Origin: Xylaria sp. FL1777
Lineage: Eukaryota; Ascomycota; Sordariomycetes; Xylariales; Xylariaceae
Direction: 5' to 3'
DNA: 57,235 bases
Assembly: GCA_022578965.1 (NCBI GenBank)
Contig: MU400750.1
Coordinates: 1 to 57,235 of the forward strand
Made by a program: the position numbers and the translations under genes. This document shows, piece after piece, positions 24,670 through 37,322 of this stretch; position 1 is the stretch's first letter, and each line of letters opens with the position of its first letter. A model generated the notes under the pieces. The model was not told where the DNA came from and did not search any database. It saw only the letters and a list, made by a program, of their open reading frames with translations.

Positions 24670-27600
24670 AAATGATCCAAGGAGGGCTTAACAAGGTTCA
24701 CCCAGTTGGTAAACACAACATAAAATAAGTTAGTTTCGTCTAAATTACGATACAATGGAGCTTGTGAAGATTGGACTAGCGTTAGTAATTCGCAACACAT
24801 GGCTCATTCCTGCTTTCCAACCGTGCCTATGACCTGAGACCTCCTAGAAAAGCCTGTGTAATGGTCACAGAATTTAATTCATGTATGTATTTAATGAATT
24901 TTTGCTATAAGCTTTAGAGAATTCAACCTTTACAATAACATCGAACACATTTGCTTGATTGTGTACTACGTACGCGATGAATAATACTTAGATAGCCAGT
25001 CTTTGACATTTAGATGGAAAGAACTGCCACTACCTTAGAATAATCAAACTCTTTAAACACAGGTCCCACAGATCTCAAATTATGGCTTCAATCGCCATAC
25101 ATTATGAGCACTCACCGTGTGGCATGACCCGTCGGTAAGATATTACTGACCATCATACGCCTGCTATTCTTTTTTTTAGAATCTCCATGAAATTCGGGGA
25201 ACCCCTTGTCCTTCTGTCGGCCTTAACGCATCAAAATCTCACAATTGACTATATCTACTATGGCATCTGTAAGCAAATCGGCGGTATCGGCAGGACATGC
25301 CATGAGAATACGAGACCTCTCCTTACGTAGTCCGGGTCATTATTGGCGAATGATTCATAACAAACCCGTGGGTCAAAGCATTTATACCAAGCAGAATAAG
25401 CTGGTAATATTGCTCAGCAACGTGGGTGACCGCGTGCGAGAAATTACCGTTAATGGATATTTGAGGCGAGCCGTCGTAATCCAACAAGGCGAGATCTTCA
25501 GAACTAGATCGGTCTCCGCTGATCCCAGCCCAACGAAGCGCATGTGTGCATGACATTACGCTGCGCTTAGAACCATTCACTCATACTCGGTGGAACTATC
25601 GCAGCATCTCGCCCTTTAATATCACTACATCCTAGTACACGTCGCACAGACATCAGACCAAGGCTATATACCTACCGTTATGTTGACGCCTAGAAACATG
25701 ATTGAGCGAACAAGTGGAAATCTGAAATCTCACTCCAACCCGGGACTTGCGAATAGGCATACACAATCACAGCTGATTGCATCAAAATGGATTCTAACAT
25801 CTGTCTCTGGAACGCTGTTTCTGTTCTCCACTGTTCGACCAGGTGACTTATGTCGTCATATTCACTGGTATAGATTAATCTAAGAGCAGCATAGACTGAT
25901 GCCGTATTCCGTCAGTCATCGCACAGCTTCTCCGGTTCAATCCTGGCATAATGCAAGGGCAATAATATCTCCCCTCTAATTGTACATACCGGCATGGCTT
26001 CTTCTACAGCAGCATACGTGCACGGCTGGGGTTTTCACAATAACATTGGGGGCTGATATCCTAACACCTGTAAGCTCTACGAAAATCCAAATTCCGTAAG
26101 ACCATGAGCGACACTTAGAGATAATTAGACCGGGCTTCTACTAGAGCATTTTAGCATTGTCTTTCAGCAGCCATAATGATTAAGGAAATCGTCTTGCCGG
26201 AATCTGCAACACTGACGTCAATTTCTGCTCCGCGTTCATTATGAAGAGGAGCATGAGCGAGAGCCAGAATCATCTCTGCACATCGTTTCACCATGCTGTT
26301 CGAAGCAAGATACCCTGCTTCGCGTGTAAGCTTATTAGATTACCAACATAATGTAACCTAAAGCCGTCAGATTGGAAAAGACACGAGCAAGATTTTTCAT
26401 GATCAGCTCCCCAACCTTAGCCTCCATATAGGTAGTCGCAAAGTCAACTAAATTCAATGATGGCTCACCTTTGAGATTGTGGATGGCTGTGCGATTCGGT
26501 TTCTCCCGCCGTGCAGTCAAACTTGAGCGGGCACTACAGGCAGGCCCCGTTGCCGGAAGACTTTCCGAGTGGCCACACGGACACTTCCAAGTCCTTGTTT
26601 TAGACACCGGGAGTAAAGAGCACTATCTCCGGTCCGGAAAGACCGGACAAGTATTCAACAAGGCTGACGGCTGACAGGCGCGTTCTGGTCTTCGCCGATC
26701 CTAATATTTGAAGGCTTGTCCGAGCTGCGACGGAGCAGCTGGACATTTACTAAGGTACCAAGCAGGCTCGGTTTGCTATAGAGGGTAGGTGCACAGATCT
26801 ATTAATTTATAATTGGAGTGTACGCATACGCAGTGTGCAATGAATACATGAAGCAGCCATCAATTTTTATTACGTACTTTGAATCTTTGGTTGGTGGACC
26901 TATTGCATGAGTATTTGCTCACCCGTGCGTGTTCTACTCAACTATCTGTTGAAACCCTCAACACTATGCGATTAATACATCAATGAAGCATAGCTTTATC
27001 ATTTAATGGCCTCTTGTTAATTGTCGATATTAAGCGCTTAAACCAGTTATAATGCAAGGAGAAATAAATAAAAATGAATATGGCTTTTTAAAGTCGATCT
27101 AACAATACATAGTTGGATTTATAAGCTGTTCTATAATCCCGGCATTCTTAGAAAACTCGGTCGCCAAAATTTGGCAGCTCACCCGTACTTCTGTAACTGG
27201 CAATAGCATAAATAGTGACATAAGACTACTACAGATCCTTAACCAAAGCTATAGATCGACTTGTATAAATCCAGGCAAATGGCGAGGGCACATGGCCCAA
27301 GACAGAAGACATCATCCTACGTATAACTCAGCACAGCAAGGTTTCGTTGCTGTATGATACACATACACTACTGCATAGACCTTCTCGCGGCCGATGTAAT
27401 ACCGACCTACCAATCATGGTACCTAGTAACACTGCTGAGATCTCTCCCACACTAGTGGTTCATGAGCAGCCTCGCCGCATTCACACATATAATTGCCTAT
27501 CTGGGAACCGGTCTACGTCGGGGCTGTGGAGGTACTTTACCGGAATGTGGATTAGGCGTTCCAGTAGCGCCGGTAATTTGCGGGGCGTCCCATAAATTGC

Positions 27601-28143
27601 GAGCCGCAAAGGTGGACCCTCTTTAGATCGATCGAAGAAATCGAGACAAACACGTAAATTACTCTTAGGAGTAGACTACTTTAATTATATAACTGCTTAT
27701 AAAATTCATTCATTTCTATAGGATTTCATTAGCTTGTTTATTTATTTAGTTATGAATAGCAAAATTTGGGCTTGTTAGTATTTAGATCGTTTCTTGTTAG
27801 AGGAACCCTGTTTAATGTTGGAGTGCCCCCGGATTTGAGACAGGTTGGAGGCTACCTTAGATTAGGTACCTACTCAAGTTACTGCATTAGGTACCTATGT
27901 AGATACACTGTACCTGTCAAACAGGGGGGTGTAAAGGTCAGACGCCTCGTTACATGTATACCTAATCCAGGTAACGAAGGGACAACATGTGCACCGGTTT
28001 CGGAGATGCAACGCAACTTTTCCTTTAGGGTTGACAATTTCGATCACGACAGGCAAACAACAATAAAATCACAGTCACATGTACAGTTCTTCAACCTATT
28101 CCTTCCGTCCCAACACATCAAGAACATCAAGAACAAGCATCGG
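24670..28143. repeat. Gene-poor 3.5 kb, probably decayed DNA
   Basis: AT-leaning DNA with only short frames. It includes coding-like fragments on the minus strand (26161-26607, separate entry). The final few hundred bases are the LYS9 promoter, with two TAGGTACCTA palindromes at about 27864 and 27888. No complete gene or transposon end is recognised. Confidence 0.45.
26161..26607 (-). pseudogene. Unidentified coding-like fragments
   Basis: Two successive minus-strand frames have protein-like composition. One (26607-26335) reads NLVDFATTYMEAKVGELI and NLARVFSNLTALGY. The next, after a possible short intron, reads EAGYLASNSMVKRCAEMI and ERGAEIDVSVADSGKTIS and then stops. Upstream frames are broken by stops, and no ATG is found. 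I do not recognise a family. It may be the 3' end of a decayed gene. Confidence 0.3.
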
Positions 28144-29790
28144 ATGAGTAACGAGGTACCCGTCGCAATCATGACTGGAAAGAAGATTCTAGTACTTGGA
28201 AGTGGTATGGTAGCCAAGCCATGCGTCGATTATCTTCTTCGCCGAGAAGAGAACTTGATCACAGTCGGTGCGTTGACGCATTTTCCCCTGCCATCCGGTC
28301 TTTCTGTCTTGCTCGAAGTGTGACTGATATAAGCTGTGCGTCATCTACCCATAGCCTGCCGAACCTTGTCCACAGCGCAGAAGCTGGCAGACGGACGATC
28401 CCGTGTCACAGCCGTATCCCTTGATGTGGCGTCACCCCAAGTGGAGAGTGCAATCGCCGAACACGATCTGGTCATCTCACTGGTGCCCTTCATCTACCAT
28501 GCCGACGTTGCTCGTTTGGCCATCAAGAACCAGACCCAGGTCGTCACCACCAGCTATGTTTCGCCTGCTATCAAGGAGCTCGACGGCCCGGCCAAGGCCG
28601 CGGGAATCACCATTCTGAACGAGGTCGGGGTCGACCCTGGTGTTGACCATTGCTACGCTGTCAAAGTAATTGGCGAGGTTCACGAGAAAGGTGGGAAGGT
28701 ATTTGAGCCTAGCATGCATTCTTAGTCTTGGATGTTATCGTATCTGACTGACCCTCTCGAAAGATTCGGGAGTTTTATTCTTACTGTGGCGGACTTCCAG
28801 CACCAGAGGCATCTAACAACCCCCTCAAATTCAAGGTAAGCAGACCGAAATCACCCATACCACTTAAGCAATACCATAAGTGTAATACTCATCCACCATG
28901 TAGTTCTCATGGTCTCCGAGGGGTGCTTTGCTCTCCCAGCACAATGCTGCAATCTTCCTCAAGGATGGAAACGTCGTTGAGATTCCGAACAACCAAGTCA
29001 TGGCTAATGCTGTGCCTTATCATGTTGTGGACGGCTATTCGTTTCTGGCTTACCCGAACCGGAACTCCGTCCCTTTCCGAGAGTTTTACCAGATTCCCGA
29101 AGCCCAGACCGTCATTCGCGGATCTCTTCGCTACGACGGCAATCCTCAGCTCGTGAAAGCGCTGATTGATTTAGGATGGATTAATACCGATCCTCAAGAG
29201 TGGCTCTCACCAGGGATGACTTGGGCGCAGATACAGATGAAGGCTACTGCGGCTAGTTCGACTTCCGAGACTGATCTTCTGGAAAAGGTGAAAGAATTGT
29301 GTCACTTTCAAAGCCCTGAGGAGCAAGAAAACATAATTTCAGGCTTGCGGTGGATTGGACTTTTCTCCAGCCAGCAGGCACCAGTCAAGGGAAACTTACT
29401 AGACACGCTTTCGGCTCACCTAGATGATGTCTGCAAGTTCGGACCCGATGAGAGAGACCTGGTCATGCTTCAGCACAAATTCGTCGTGGACTGGCCGAAT
29501 GGCACAACGGTTAGTCCCCTAGACGTCCTATAGCCTCATCTAAGCCTACCTAACATTAAATTCAGGACACGATAACTTCAACGATGGAGCTCCTTGGTGA
29601 GCCCGGTGGCTACTCTGCCATGTCAAAGTCTGTAGGCATAACCTGCGGAATTGCCACCCAACTGCTCCTCGATGGCCACCCAGCCATAAGAAAACCAGGA
29701 ATAGTTGCCCCTTATAACAAGGATATATGCGATGCTTTGCGCGAGAGGTTTGAGCCGGAGGGTATCAAACTTTTCGAGAAGACTCTTTAG
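28144..29790 (+). CDS. LYS9: Saccharopine dehydrogenase (NADP+, L-glutamate-forming), lysine biosynthesis
   Basis: Five exons, 28144-28267, 28355-28698, 28764-28835, 28904-29509 and 29566-29790, give 456 aa, the normal Lys9 length. The N-terminal Rossmann fold has ILVLGSGMVAKPCVDYL, then ACRTLSTAQKLA, VISLVPFIYHADVARLAI, VTTSYVSPAI and NEVGVDPGVDHCYAV. The C-terminal domain includes [28 protein letters not shown] (read across a splice), PNRNSVPFREFY and YSAMSKSVGITCGIATQLLL. The enzyme condenses aminoadipate semialdehyde with glutamate to saccharopine, the penultimate step of the alpha-aminoadipate pathway. The start Met has a second in-frame Met ten residues later; the first is chosen because it is in the good leader context. 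Confidence 0.96.
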
Positions 29791-30667
29791 CATGTGGACG
29801 TTGAACGTTATTATTGTGATAGTTTAGAGAGCCAAAAGGTTAATAACTAGATTTATCATAAGAATAAAGTCCTATTTGAGCCCGCATATAGAGTATCACT
29901 AGACTATCTAGTTTCATCCCCTTATCTAGCACTCCAGTTCATATCATCCTTATATATCATGCTAGTGCTGTAGAATCTATATTTCGTCCTATGTAATCTT
30001 CTCTTATTAGTATTAGAGCTACATGCAAGAAGTTAACCATTCTTCTTAGCTAACCCTTAACTACCTAGGTACCTATCTACGTGTCACTTCTCTGTTCTAC
30101 AGGTGTAGTACAGTGACACGTTAACCTTTTTGAACCTTCTCCTAGAACACTCAATAATAAGTCTTGTGTGTTGATTAATTTCAGCCTTCTCGTTGTCTCA
30201 CTTCATGTAACTCGCACCAGACCTGGCCAGTCACACATATTCACTTGTGCTGCCAATTTTTTGCTTGTTGCGGTTGACACATAAACAATCAATACTCATG
30301 TCACCCAGACGATTCAGGTAGCTTACCGAACCCAGCAGTATACAGGGTGATGAAAAGAATTACATGCAAGGGGTTTACAAACATCTACATTGTTTGATCG
30401 TCTACTTATAAACTCGATTCTTCTTCTGCTTTAACTAGCTTTCCAAGCGTAGGGACTTCGCACACAACATCACACATTAGATTCTGCATCGATTCACACT
30501 AGTTTCGACCTCAATTTCACCGAAGTAATCAGAAGGAGGTTTTACACTGCGACGTTTGTTTCTACATCAAAATATCCTTGCCTCTGTGTCTAACGTTGTA
30601 TATAGTGATCACAAATTACCATATACGCCCTCTCAGACACCATAATTCAACTCTAAGCGTGTTCACA
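29791..30667. other. Intergenic between LYS9 and a small ORF
   Basis: LYS9 3' UTR and a pyrimidine-rich upstream region of the small gene. A CCTAGGTACCTA palindrome lies near 30063. I see no gene. Confidence 0.5.
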
Positions 30668-30922
30668 ATGTCCAACTACAATTCAAGAGACAAAAAACCT
30701 GACCCCACGGGCCAAAGCGGTGCCAAGGAGAGAGAAGACGACATGTATGTGCTTATTAGCCGCCGTAATTTTTGGAAGGATGGCAAGCTAGTATCCAGCT
30801 TCGATGATACACCTGCGCAGAGCACGCAGAATATAGACAAAGCGAAGGGTACAAAGGACAAGGACGGTTGGGAAACAATCCCTCTTCATGGAGGTAATAA
30901 TGATCAACGGTCAAAGAAGTGA
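30668..30922 (+). CDS. Small hydrophilic hypothetical protein
   Basis: Intronless frame of 84 aa starting MSNYNSRDKKPDPTGQSG, with clean start context CACAATG. It is rich in Lys, Asp and Ser, with a central segment DDMYVLISRRNFWKDGKLV and DGWETIPLHGG near the end. There is no signal peptide or membrane helix. No family is recognised. It may be a disordered small protein of the kind annotated as conserved hypothetical in filamentous fungi. An upstream in-frame ATG at 30578 adds 30 residues but lies in leader-like sequence. Confidence 0.45.
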   Translation: MSNYNSRDKKPDPTGQSGAKEREDDMYVLISRRNFWKDGKLVSSFDDTPAQSTQNIDKAKGTKDKDGWETIPLHGGNNDQRSKK

Positions 30923-31238
30923 TGCGAAGAATTGGACGATATGGAGTATTTGTTTGAAGTTTTGCATCTGAGCATATCTATTGAGCTGTCATCTAGGCTC
31001 CTAATTTAGGATATGGGCCGTTTCCTCAAGTAGGAGGTTAAGGTGGTAGATAAATAGGTCATATAAGTATAGCTACGGTAATAATACCTAGTAAGATTCT
31101 TCAACACTTGTGCAGAATGTGTTTATATGTGATACGTCCAATATGAACTTCAGCTCAACTAGAATACCATAGTCTATTTCCACTTAGGATACCTAAAAAT
31201 GAAAAGCGGAAGCACAACTATGAGCGGGTGTCACTATT
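30923..31238. other. Convergent 3' region
   Basis: AT-rich 3' flanks of the small ORF and the aldo/keto reductase gene. No gene. Confidence 0.6.
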
Positions 31239-32360
31239 CTACTGGTTTAGGCCTGCCATAAACATTGCTGGGTATCGGTCTCCCACTATCTGGAATTTTT
31301 CCGTCGCCAGCCGAAGCTCCGCCATCTCAGCATCCGTAAGCTCGATCGCCCTGCTGTTCTGCTCGACGCGCGACGCCTTAGTAGCGCCAGGGATGGGAAT
31401 CACGCCGTGCTGCTTGACCCACGCAATGGCCACCTGGGCAGACGAGACGCCCTTCTTCTTGGCGATTCCCTCGACGAACTCAGCCAGCTTGACATTCTGC
31501 TCGAAAGCGCCAGCCTGGAAGCGCGGGAAATGGTGTCGCACGTCGTCCTTGGAGAGGTCGTCCAGCGTCTTCAGCTGGCCCGTCAGCCAGCCGCGGTCCA
31601 GGACGCTGTAGCCGACGACGGGGATGCCGAGCTCGTGGCAGGTATCGACGACGCCGCCTTTCTCGAGCGCGTGGCGCGAGAAGAGACTTATCTCGACCTC
31701 GACAGCGGCGCAGGGGTGTACGGCGTGGGCTCGGCGAATCGTCTTGGCGTTCACCTCGCTGAGGCCGTAAGAGCCGATCTTGCCTTCCTTGATCAGCTCC
31801 GCGAGCGTCTTGACCATGTCTTCCACCGGCACCTCGGGGTCGATACGAGCGCACTCGAACAGGTCGATAGGATGGGTTCCGTCCAGTTGGCGCAGCGCCT
31901 CATCCACTGCCGCCCGAATGCTGTCAGGTTTGCAGAGCGGGGTGAGTGTGCCAAAATCATATGCCCCCTTGACACTTAGAACGACCTTGGGGGCGTCCTC
32001 GGGGTACTTGGTAAAGTAGTCCTTGAGAAGCACAAGAGAATTGGCGTCAGGGGGGCCATAGAATGTACCCTAGCACACACAACGATGTGTCAGTATCATG
32101 TTCTTCCGTCCATGAGTGCCGCTCGGGCTTATACTAACACCGTTCCAGAAATTTGCGCCGTTGTCAGCGGCTGCCTTCAACGACTTGATCGCGTCATCAC
32201 GAGAGACAGTGCCGTGAGCGGTAAGGTCTTGCGCCGGTCAGCCATGAGTGTACGATGGACTGGGCGGTGGCTGTTCTTGCTCGCCTGAAGAGGACTTACT
32301 CATCATGCCATAGCCAACAGGATTCACAGGCTTCCCTGCAACAGTCGGTATCTCAGCCAT
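31239..32360 (-). CDS. Aldo/keto reductase, pyridoxal reductase-like
   Basis: Three exons, 32360-32300, 32227-32139 and 32069-31239, give 326 aa. It begins MAEIPTVAGKPVNPVGYGMM, followed by DNGANFWNGGTFYGPPDANS, the version of the active-site loop seen in the fungal pyridoxal reductase group (S. pombe Plr1), with Tyr retained and the usual Asp replaced. The Lys of VVLSVKGAYD fits the catalytic Lys, and the usual catalytic His region reads DLFECARIDPEVP. VDTCHELGIPVVGYSVLDRG and the NADP-binding end IPIPGATKASRVEQN complete the (beta/alpha)8 barrel. It would use NADPH to reduce an aldehyde; pyridoxal is an inference from family. No signal or targeting peptide is seen. Confidence 0.88.
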
Positions 32361-33196
32361 AGCGAAGGTTGTTGTGAACTGTCAGATAGCGCGCTGGGGT
32401 CAATGGGAAGATGAGCAATAAGAAGCGAGGTGCGTATGTGAAGGTCTAAACTGTCTTCGCACGGAAGCGATATTTCGACGAGCCGATTCTGTGTTCTTAT
32501 TCGAACCGCCAGCCCCGTAAGAGAACATGCTCAGCGTCTCACCCGCACGCATCCTGCCGGAAATAAATCTAACTCCACGTTCAAAGGCCGGCAGTTTCAC
32601 GACGTCAGTCTCGAAATGTCTGTTAGTAGGCAGTGGGGCACAGCGCCGATCGCTTTAGATCGCTTTACCATGTACGGGGCGCCGCAATAGCTGTGCCCTC
32701 GGCGCCGCGGCCCCCGGTTATGCGGACTTACGAGACGCGATCTCGGGCGCTTTCCGAATACGACCCACCTGATACTTCCACTCTCTTCGATATTCACTTA
32801 AAAGGATGTTGTAATAGAAACACTAGATACCTGGGTAATCCTTGCACGGCTGCTTTATAAATATATTATTCCATTTTCTGAAGAGATTCGATAGGAAATA
32901 AAACCTACACTCACATGTATCTCGTAGGCTAACATCTAAGATGGATATACAAAGAGTCCACTATACGTGATCCTTAATTTCCTAATTTTCATTACTAGTG
33001 AACATCGTGTCTTAACTATTTCCATGCACGCTTATTTTACATTCAATCATCTATGTAGTCTTCTACGCACGCTATGCAGCAGCGCCAACAACTACGGCTT
33101 GCGAGTCCTAGTTGGATATGCAGGGCCCATCCCATAGCAAATTATTTGCATTCATATCTCTAGAAGTTGAACTTGAAGCATCAGACATACCCGCTT
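32361..33196. other. Intergenic
   Basis: Promoter of the aldo/keto reductase and 3' flank of the asparaginyl-tRNA synthetase gene. Short frames only. Confidence 0.55.
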
Positions 33197-34969
33197 TCAA
33201 GGTGCGCAACGTCCTGCAAATCGAGGATACAGGCAGCAATCCCGAACAGTATGTTGGTTACACAACCAAGCCAAGAAACGCTCAAGTCCAAGCCCCCAGC
33301 CACCGTGGGGAGAGCTGCCGTACCTATAGCAAGCCATTAGTATCTGATGCCCCTAAGGAAATGTTCATGTATATACTTACTTCCGCTGATCGGTATACCA
33401 GTAGTATGTGCTCGGATCGAGGCCTTCGCGTTCGAATGCTGCCATTAACGCATCGTAGTCGTCTAATCTCATCGAGCCGCCGACAATCTCACCAACACCA
33501 GGCATAAGACAATCGACACTTTCCGTGACGCGTGGATCCTCCGGGTCCTTTTGCATATAGAACGCCTTGATGCCGGCCGGGAAGTGGGTCAGGAAGATAG
33601 GTCGCTTAATGGCGTCTGTCATTTTCCGCTCAGCTGCTTCGGCGATATCGTCACCGAAGGAGTGAGGCTGTCCCTCCTCGTTGTCGATTCCATGTTCCTG
33701 CAACCACTTGATAGCGTCGGCATACTTCATACGCATGAAAGGTCTCTCCGGTAGTGTGAAATCTGGGTTAAGGTTCTTGATGTAACCCGCAATGGCTGGG
33801 TCGGCCATGACGATCTCTAGAACACGGCACATCATGTGCTCTATGTTGGACAACAGGTCGTCGAAAGTGATAAAGTCTAATTCGGCCTCGACATGGGTAA
33901 ACTCGGACAAGTGCCGTCTCGTCAAAGACTTCTCGGCGCGGAAGGACTTCTCAATGCAGTACACGTCACCCATAGACGGCAAGCATGTCTCTAGGTAAAG
34001 TTGGGAAGACTGGGTAAGATAGGCGTCGGCGCCGTAGTAGCCGAGCTGAAAGAGAGTGGCGCCTCCTTCTACCTGGGTTTGGACAAGCGCCGGAGGACTG
34101 ACTTTCCGGATCTTCAACTCTCTGAACGCCTGAGCAAATGCATACTCGACTGCATCTCGAACAAGCATAATCGACGAGGCACCCTCGCCACGGAGGGTGA
34201 GGTGGCGAAGGTTGAGAAGGGTGGAACGGTCGGTGTCAGCTGTCACTCTGTTGGTGATGGCGTCTTCGCCGCCGGCAGCTCGCCAGTGGGGAGGGATCTT
34301 GTAGAAATCGGCGTGCAGCTCGCGGTCGAGGGGGGCTCTCGCTCCGGCGGGGACCTGGCGCATCTCGCCGTAAATCTCCATCGAGGTCTCGCGGGTGAGG
34401 GTCAGGGCTTCGTATGTCTTAGCGAGTTTGCCCGAGATGACGACTTGCATGAAGCCATAGCCGTCTCTGAGGGTGACGAACAGCACGTCCTTCTGCTTGC
34501 GTTCGCGGTGCACGCGACCAAAGACCCGGACCCGGGTGCCTTGGCTGGCCGCATCGTCTAGGCTGCGCAGCTTGATGTGGTCGCCGACCTCGTCTAGCTT
34601 GATCTTGATGGGCGGCGGGAGACTGGCGTCGTCCTCAAGCACGATCTCCTTGGCCTTCAACAGCACGGCGTTGCGTTCTTCCTCTTCCTGACGGCGCTTC
34701 GCTGCGAGTTCCTGCTCACGCGCGGCCTTCTTCTTCTGCTGCTCGTAGTAGTTGACGGCCTTCTTCAATGCAGACTTGGCCGCCGGCTTCCACACCTTGC
34801 CATCGACGACGTCGGTGTCCGACTCCGCGGCCGGCGATCGCACGAGGTACTGGGCTTCGGAGGGGCGCTGGAGATATGCGAATTGGAGGGTCTTGAAGGG
34901 TGCGGGTTCAGAGCCCAGTTGGCTAGGCTCGTCCCTGCCGGTCTCTTCGTCGATGTAGATGGTCGCCAT
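33197..34969 (-). CDS. DED81: Asparaginyl-tRNA synthetase, cytosolic
   Basis: Exons 34969-33381 and 33323-33197 join to 571 aa. The fungal N-terminal extension (about 1-130) includes a basic coiled coil ([20 protein letters not shown]). An OB-fold anticodon-binding domain follows ([20 protein letters not shown]). The class II catalytic core contains [20 protein letters not shown], motif 2 in [20 protein letters not shown] and [12 protein letters not shown]. Motif 3 lies in the last exon, [14 protein letters not shown], and the protein ends [12 protein letters not shown], diagnostic for AsnRS. The enzyme charges tRNA-Asn. The start at MATIYIDEE is preferred over an in-frame upstream ATG, because the intervening 24 codons include a poly-T leader. 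Confidence 0.95.
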
Positions 34970-36382
34970 CGCCGCGCCGGTGGTGGATCGGGTATTGCTG
35001 TAAAAAAAAAAAAGTGGATGGTGAGGTAAGAACTCACTCACTCACTCACTCACAGCTAGAAGAAAAAAAGATGACCGTCACGAAAGGAAATTGGGTGAGT
35101 CACGGCAGAGATCTGAAACCCCGCAATCGCATTGCATTGAACGCACGGTGAAGACAGGACAGCTTGGTTGGTGGGCTGGAGGGGTTAGTTGTTCGTATCT
35201 AATCAGCATATCTAATCTACACTAGAATGCTACGTAGTTATCATGTCGCTTATCTGCTGCTAAATACAGTACCAGTGGCTTGAAGGACGCTGACCCACCC
35301 CATCGGAAATTAATTCAGGTACAGAATCGCGAGCCGCACGTCAACTTCAGGCCCCGACATCGCAGCGGATGGTAATAGTACCTACGCAGTATGTAGATAC
35401 TAGGTATTCTTTCAGCTACCCATCTACTACCCGCCAAGCCTGTCTTAAACCTTTGGCTTTTTACGCTTTATTTATTATGATTTTGGTTCACCGTTGTGTT
35501 TCTCCTTCTATACTACTTAAGGAGTAGCTGAGGTAAAATATTAAGACGTTGTACAATATATATGACACAATTGGCATAAATACATGATCCTGGCTATCAT
35601 GACCCTGACAAACCCTTGTCGAGCTATCGACGTAACTGTCATCGCACGCGGAAAGTAGAACAACCAAACGACCAACGAAAAACTGTTTCCTTCGCAACAG
35701 GTTTACATTTGCCGTTTCATTTCCTCGACTTTCTCAGCTGGCCTCAATAACCGGCTAGCTCATTGGTCCCGGACGAAATGACCACGTACCCATGCACATC
35801 CGGCGGTAGCTGGTCAAAATGCAGATCGCTTGGCGATCATCAGTCCCAAACTTCCGCATCAGGAAGGCCATGCCATTGGCGATCAGCGGGTTGCTTGTCT
35901 TGTAAGAGCTCCTTTGCGGGTAACAGACAGCATTACATATACATACATACGTGCATTGCGGACTAAACGGTGGACACCGGCGCTGCTGGACCTGTTCTCC
36001 TTCCATACTGCGTAGAGATTGGCCAATCATCCGCGCCTCGAACCCTGTGATCAACACGGACAGGTGTCTGTCCTATCCAGCCTGATCCATACTATCTAGT
36101 GTAGGCCGCAGACATCTCGGTTCACACCTCGGATTGGCAGGTGAATACACGGCCATCTGACACGCCCCTGGATTTAATGCCATAATGAGTTTACTCGAGA
36201 TACTGGAGGATGATACTTGAATGGGTACAAATATCTAAGCTGGTGCACAGTTTCTGTGTTCTCCCTCTCCTCGCCCTATGCCTCGTTTGCTTGTTTTAAC
36301 TCAGTGGTATTGAAACCCTCTCCCCCCTCCGCTCCCTTTTGCAACTTCATGAGCAAGAGCAAAACCAGTCGTTTAAAAGACC
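34970..36382. other. Divergent promoter region AsnRS / RNase T2
   Basis: Contains an A-run at about 35000-35011 and an ACTC microsatellite (about 35033-35052) near the AsnRS start, and a pyrimidine-rich leader before the RNase gene. Short frames near 35.5-36.0 kb show no motif. I see no gene. Confidence 0.5.
35033..35052. repeat. ACTC microsatellite
   Basis: Five tandem ACTC units in the AsnRS upstream region. Confidence 0.8.
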
Positions 36383-37322
36383 ATGGCCTCGAAGATAATC
36401 ACGACGGCCCTTGTGGCTCTTCCGCTAACTAGTGCATTCACGATTCCCACATTTTTTGCCGCTGCTGCATGCTCAAATCCCCTCGAAAGCTGCTCATCGG
36501 ATGCAGATTCTTCTTCTGCCGATTCTTGCTGCGTCAGTACACCCGGTGGGTTATTCCTCCAGCCACAATTCTGGGATACAGATCCCGTCACAGGACCTGA
36601 TGACTCCTGGACAATCCATGGGCTATGGCCGGACAACTGTGACGGGACTTATGAGGAAAGCTGCGACTCGTCCCGCGCATATACGGACATCACAAGCATC
36701 CTCCAGGACGCCGGCAAGTCGGACCTCGTGTCTTATATGCAGGACTACTGGCAGAGCAACAGCGAGTCCACCGAGGACTTTTGGGAGCACGAGTGGTCGA
36801 CGCACGGCACTTGCGTCAGCACCCTTGATCCTGACTGCTACTCGGACTATACAAAGGGCCAAGAGGCCGCAGACTACTTCCAGGTGGCTGTAGACCTGTT
36901 TAAGACTCTAGACACCTATGGTGCGCTAAGCTCTGCCGGTATCACTCCCTCGAGCTCCAAGACCTACACCTCTTCAGAGATCCTCGACGCGCTCGAACAA
37001 GTAACAGGAAAGGCTGCCGTCATCTCCTGCAGCAGCAGTGAGTTGTACCAAGTGTACTACGGATTTTACGCCACGGGACCTCTGCAGAACGGAGACTTCG
37101 TCCCTGCTGAAATTGGTAAGATTTCTACAGAATCCTTATTCTTCATTTATTTTGTTCCCGAGCGTGTCTGGCAGTGGTGTTTCTTGCTCCTTTTTCGTAT
37201 TTTACAATTCCAAATGCCCTACAGCATTTCATTTACAAGATATTTACTAACTGTTTATTTGTATAGTCGGCCAAACTTCCAACTGCCCTGATGACGGCAT
37301 CAAGTACCTGCCCAAGAACTAA
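36383..37322 (+). CDS. Secreted ribonuclease T2
   Basis: Two exons, 36383-37115 and 37267-37322, give 262 aa. MASKIITTALVALPLTSAF is a signal peptide. The two T2 active-site blocks are present: CAS I WTIHGLWPDNC with His79, and CAS II FWEHEWSTHGTC with His136, Glu137 and His141. At least eight Cys fit the fungal T2 disulfide set, and the last exon adds SNCPDDGIKYLPKN. The enzyme cleaves single-stranded RNA through a 2',3'-cyclic phosphate; it probably acts in the secretory or vacuolar route or outside the cell for nutrient recovery. The length fits short fungal T2 enzymes without the C-terminal extension seen in yeast Rny1. Confidence 0.94.

Noticed and set aside
25930..25955. GGTTCAATCC T-arm-like string
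   Set aside because: No cloverleaf can be built around it by eye.
28228..28425. Alternative frames between LYS9 exons 1 and 2
   Set aside because: Explained by the 87-base intron; the spliced product matches the family exactly.
34001..34561. 186-codon plus-strand frame over the asparaginyl-tRNA synthetase
   Set aside because: Antisense shadow of a conserved catalytic core.
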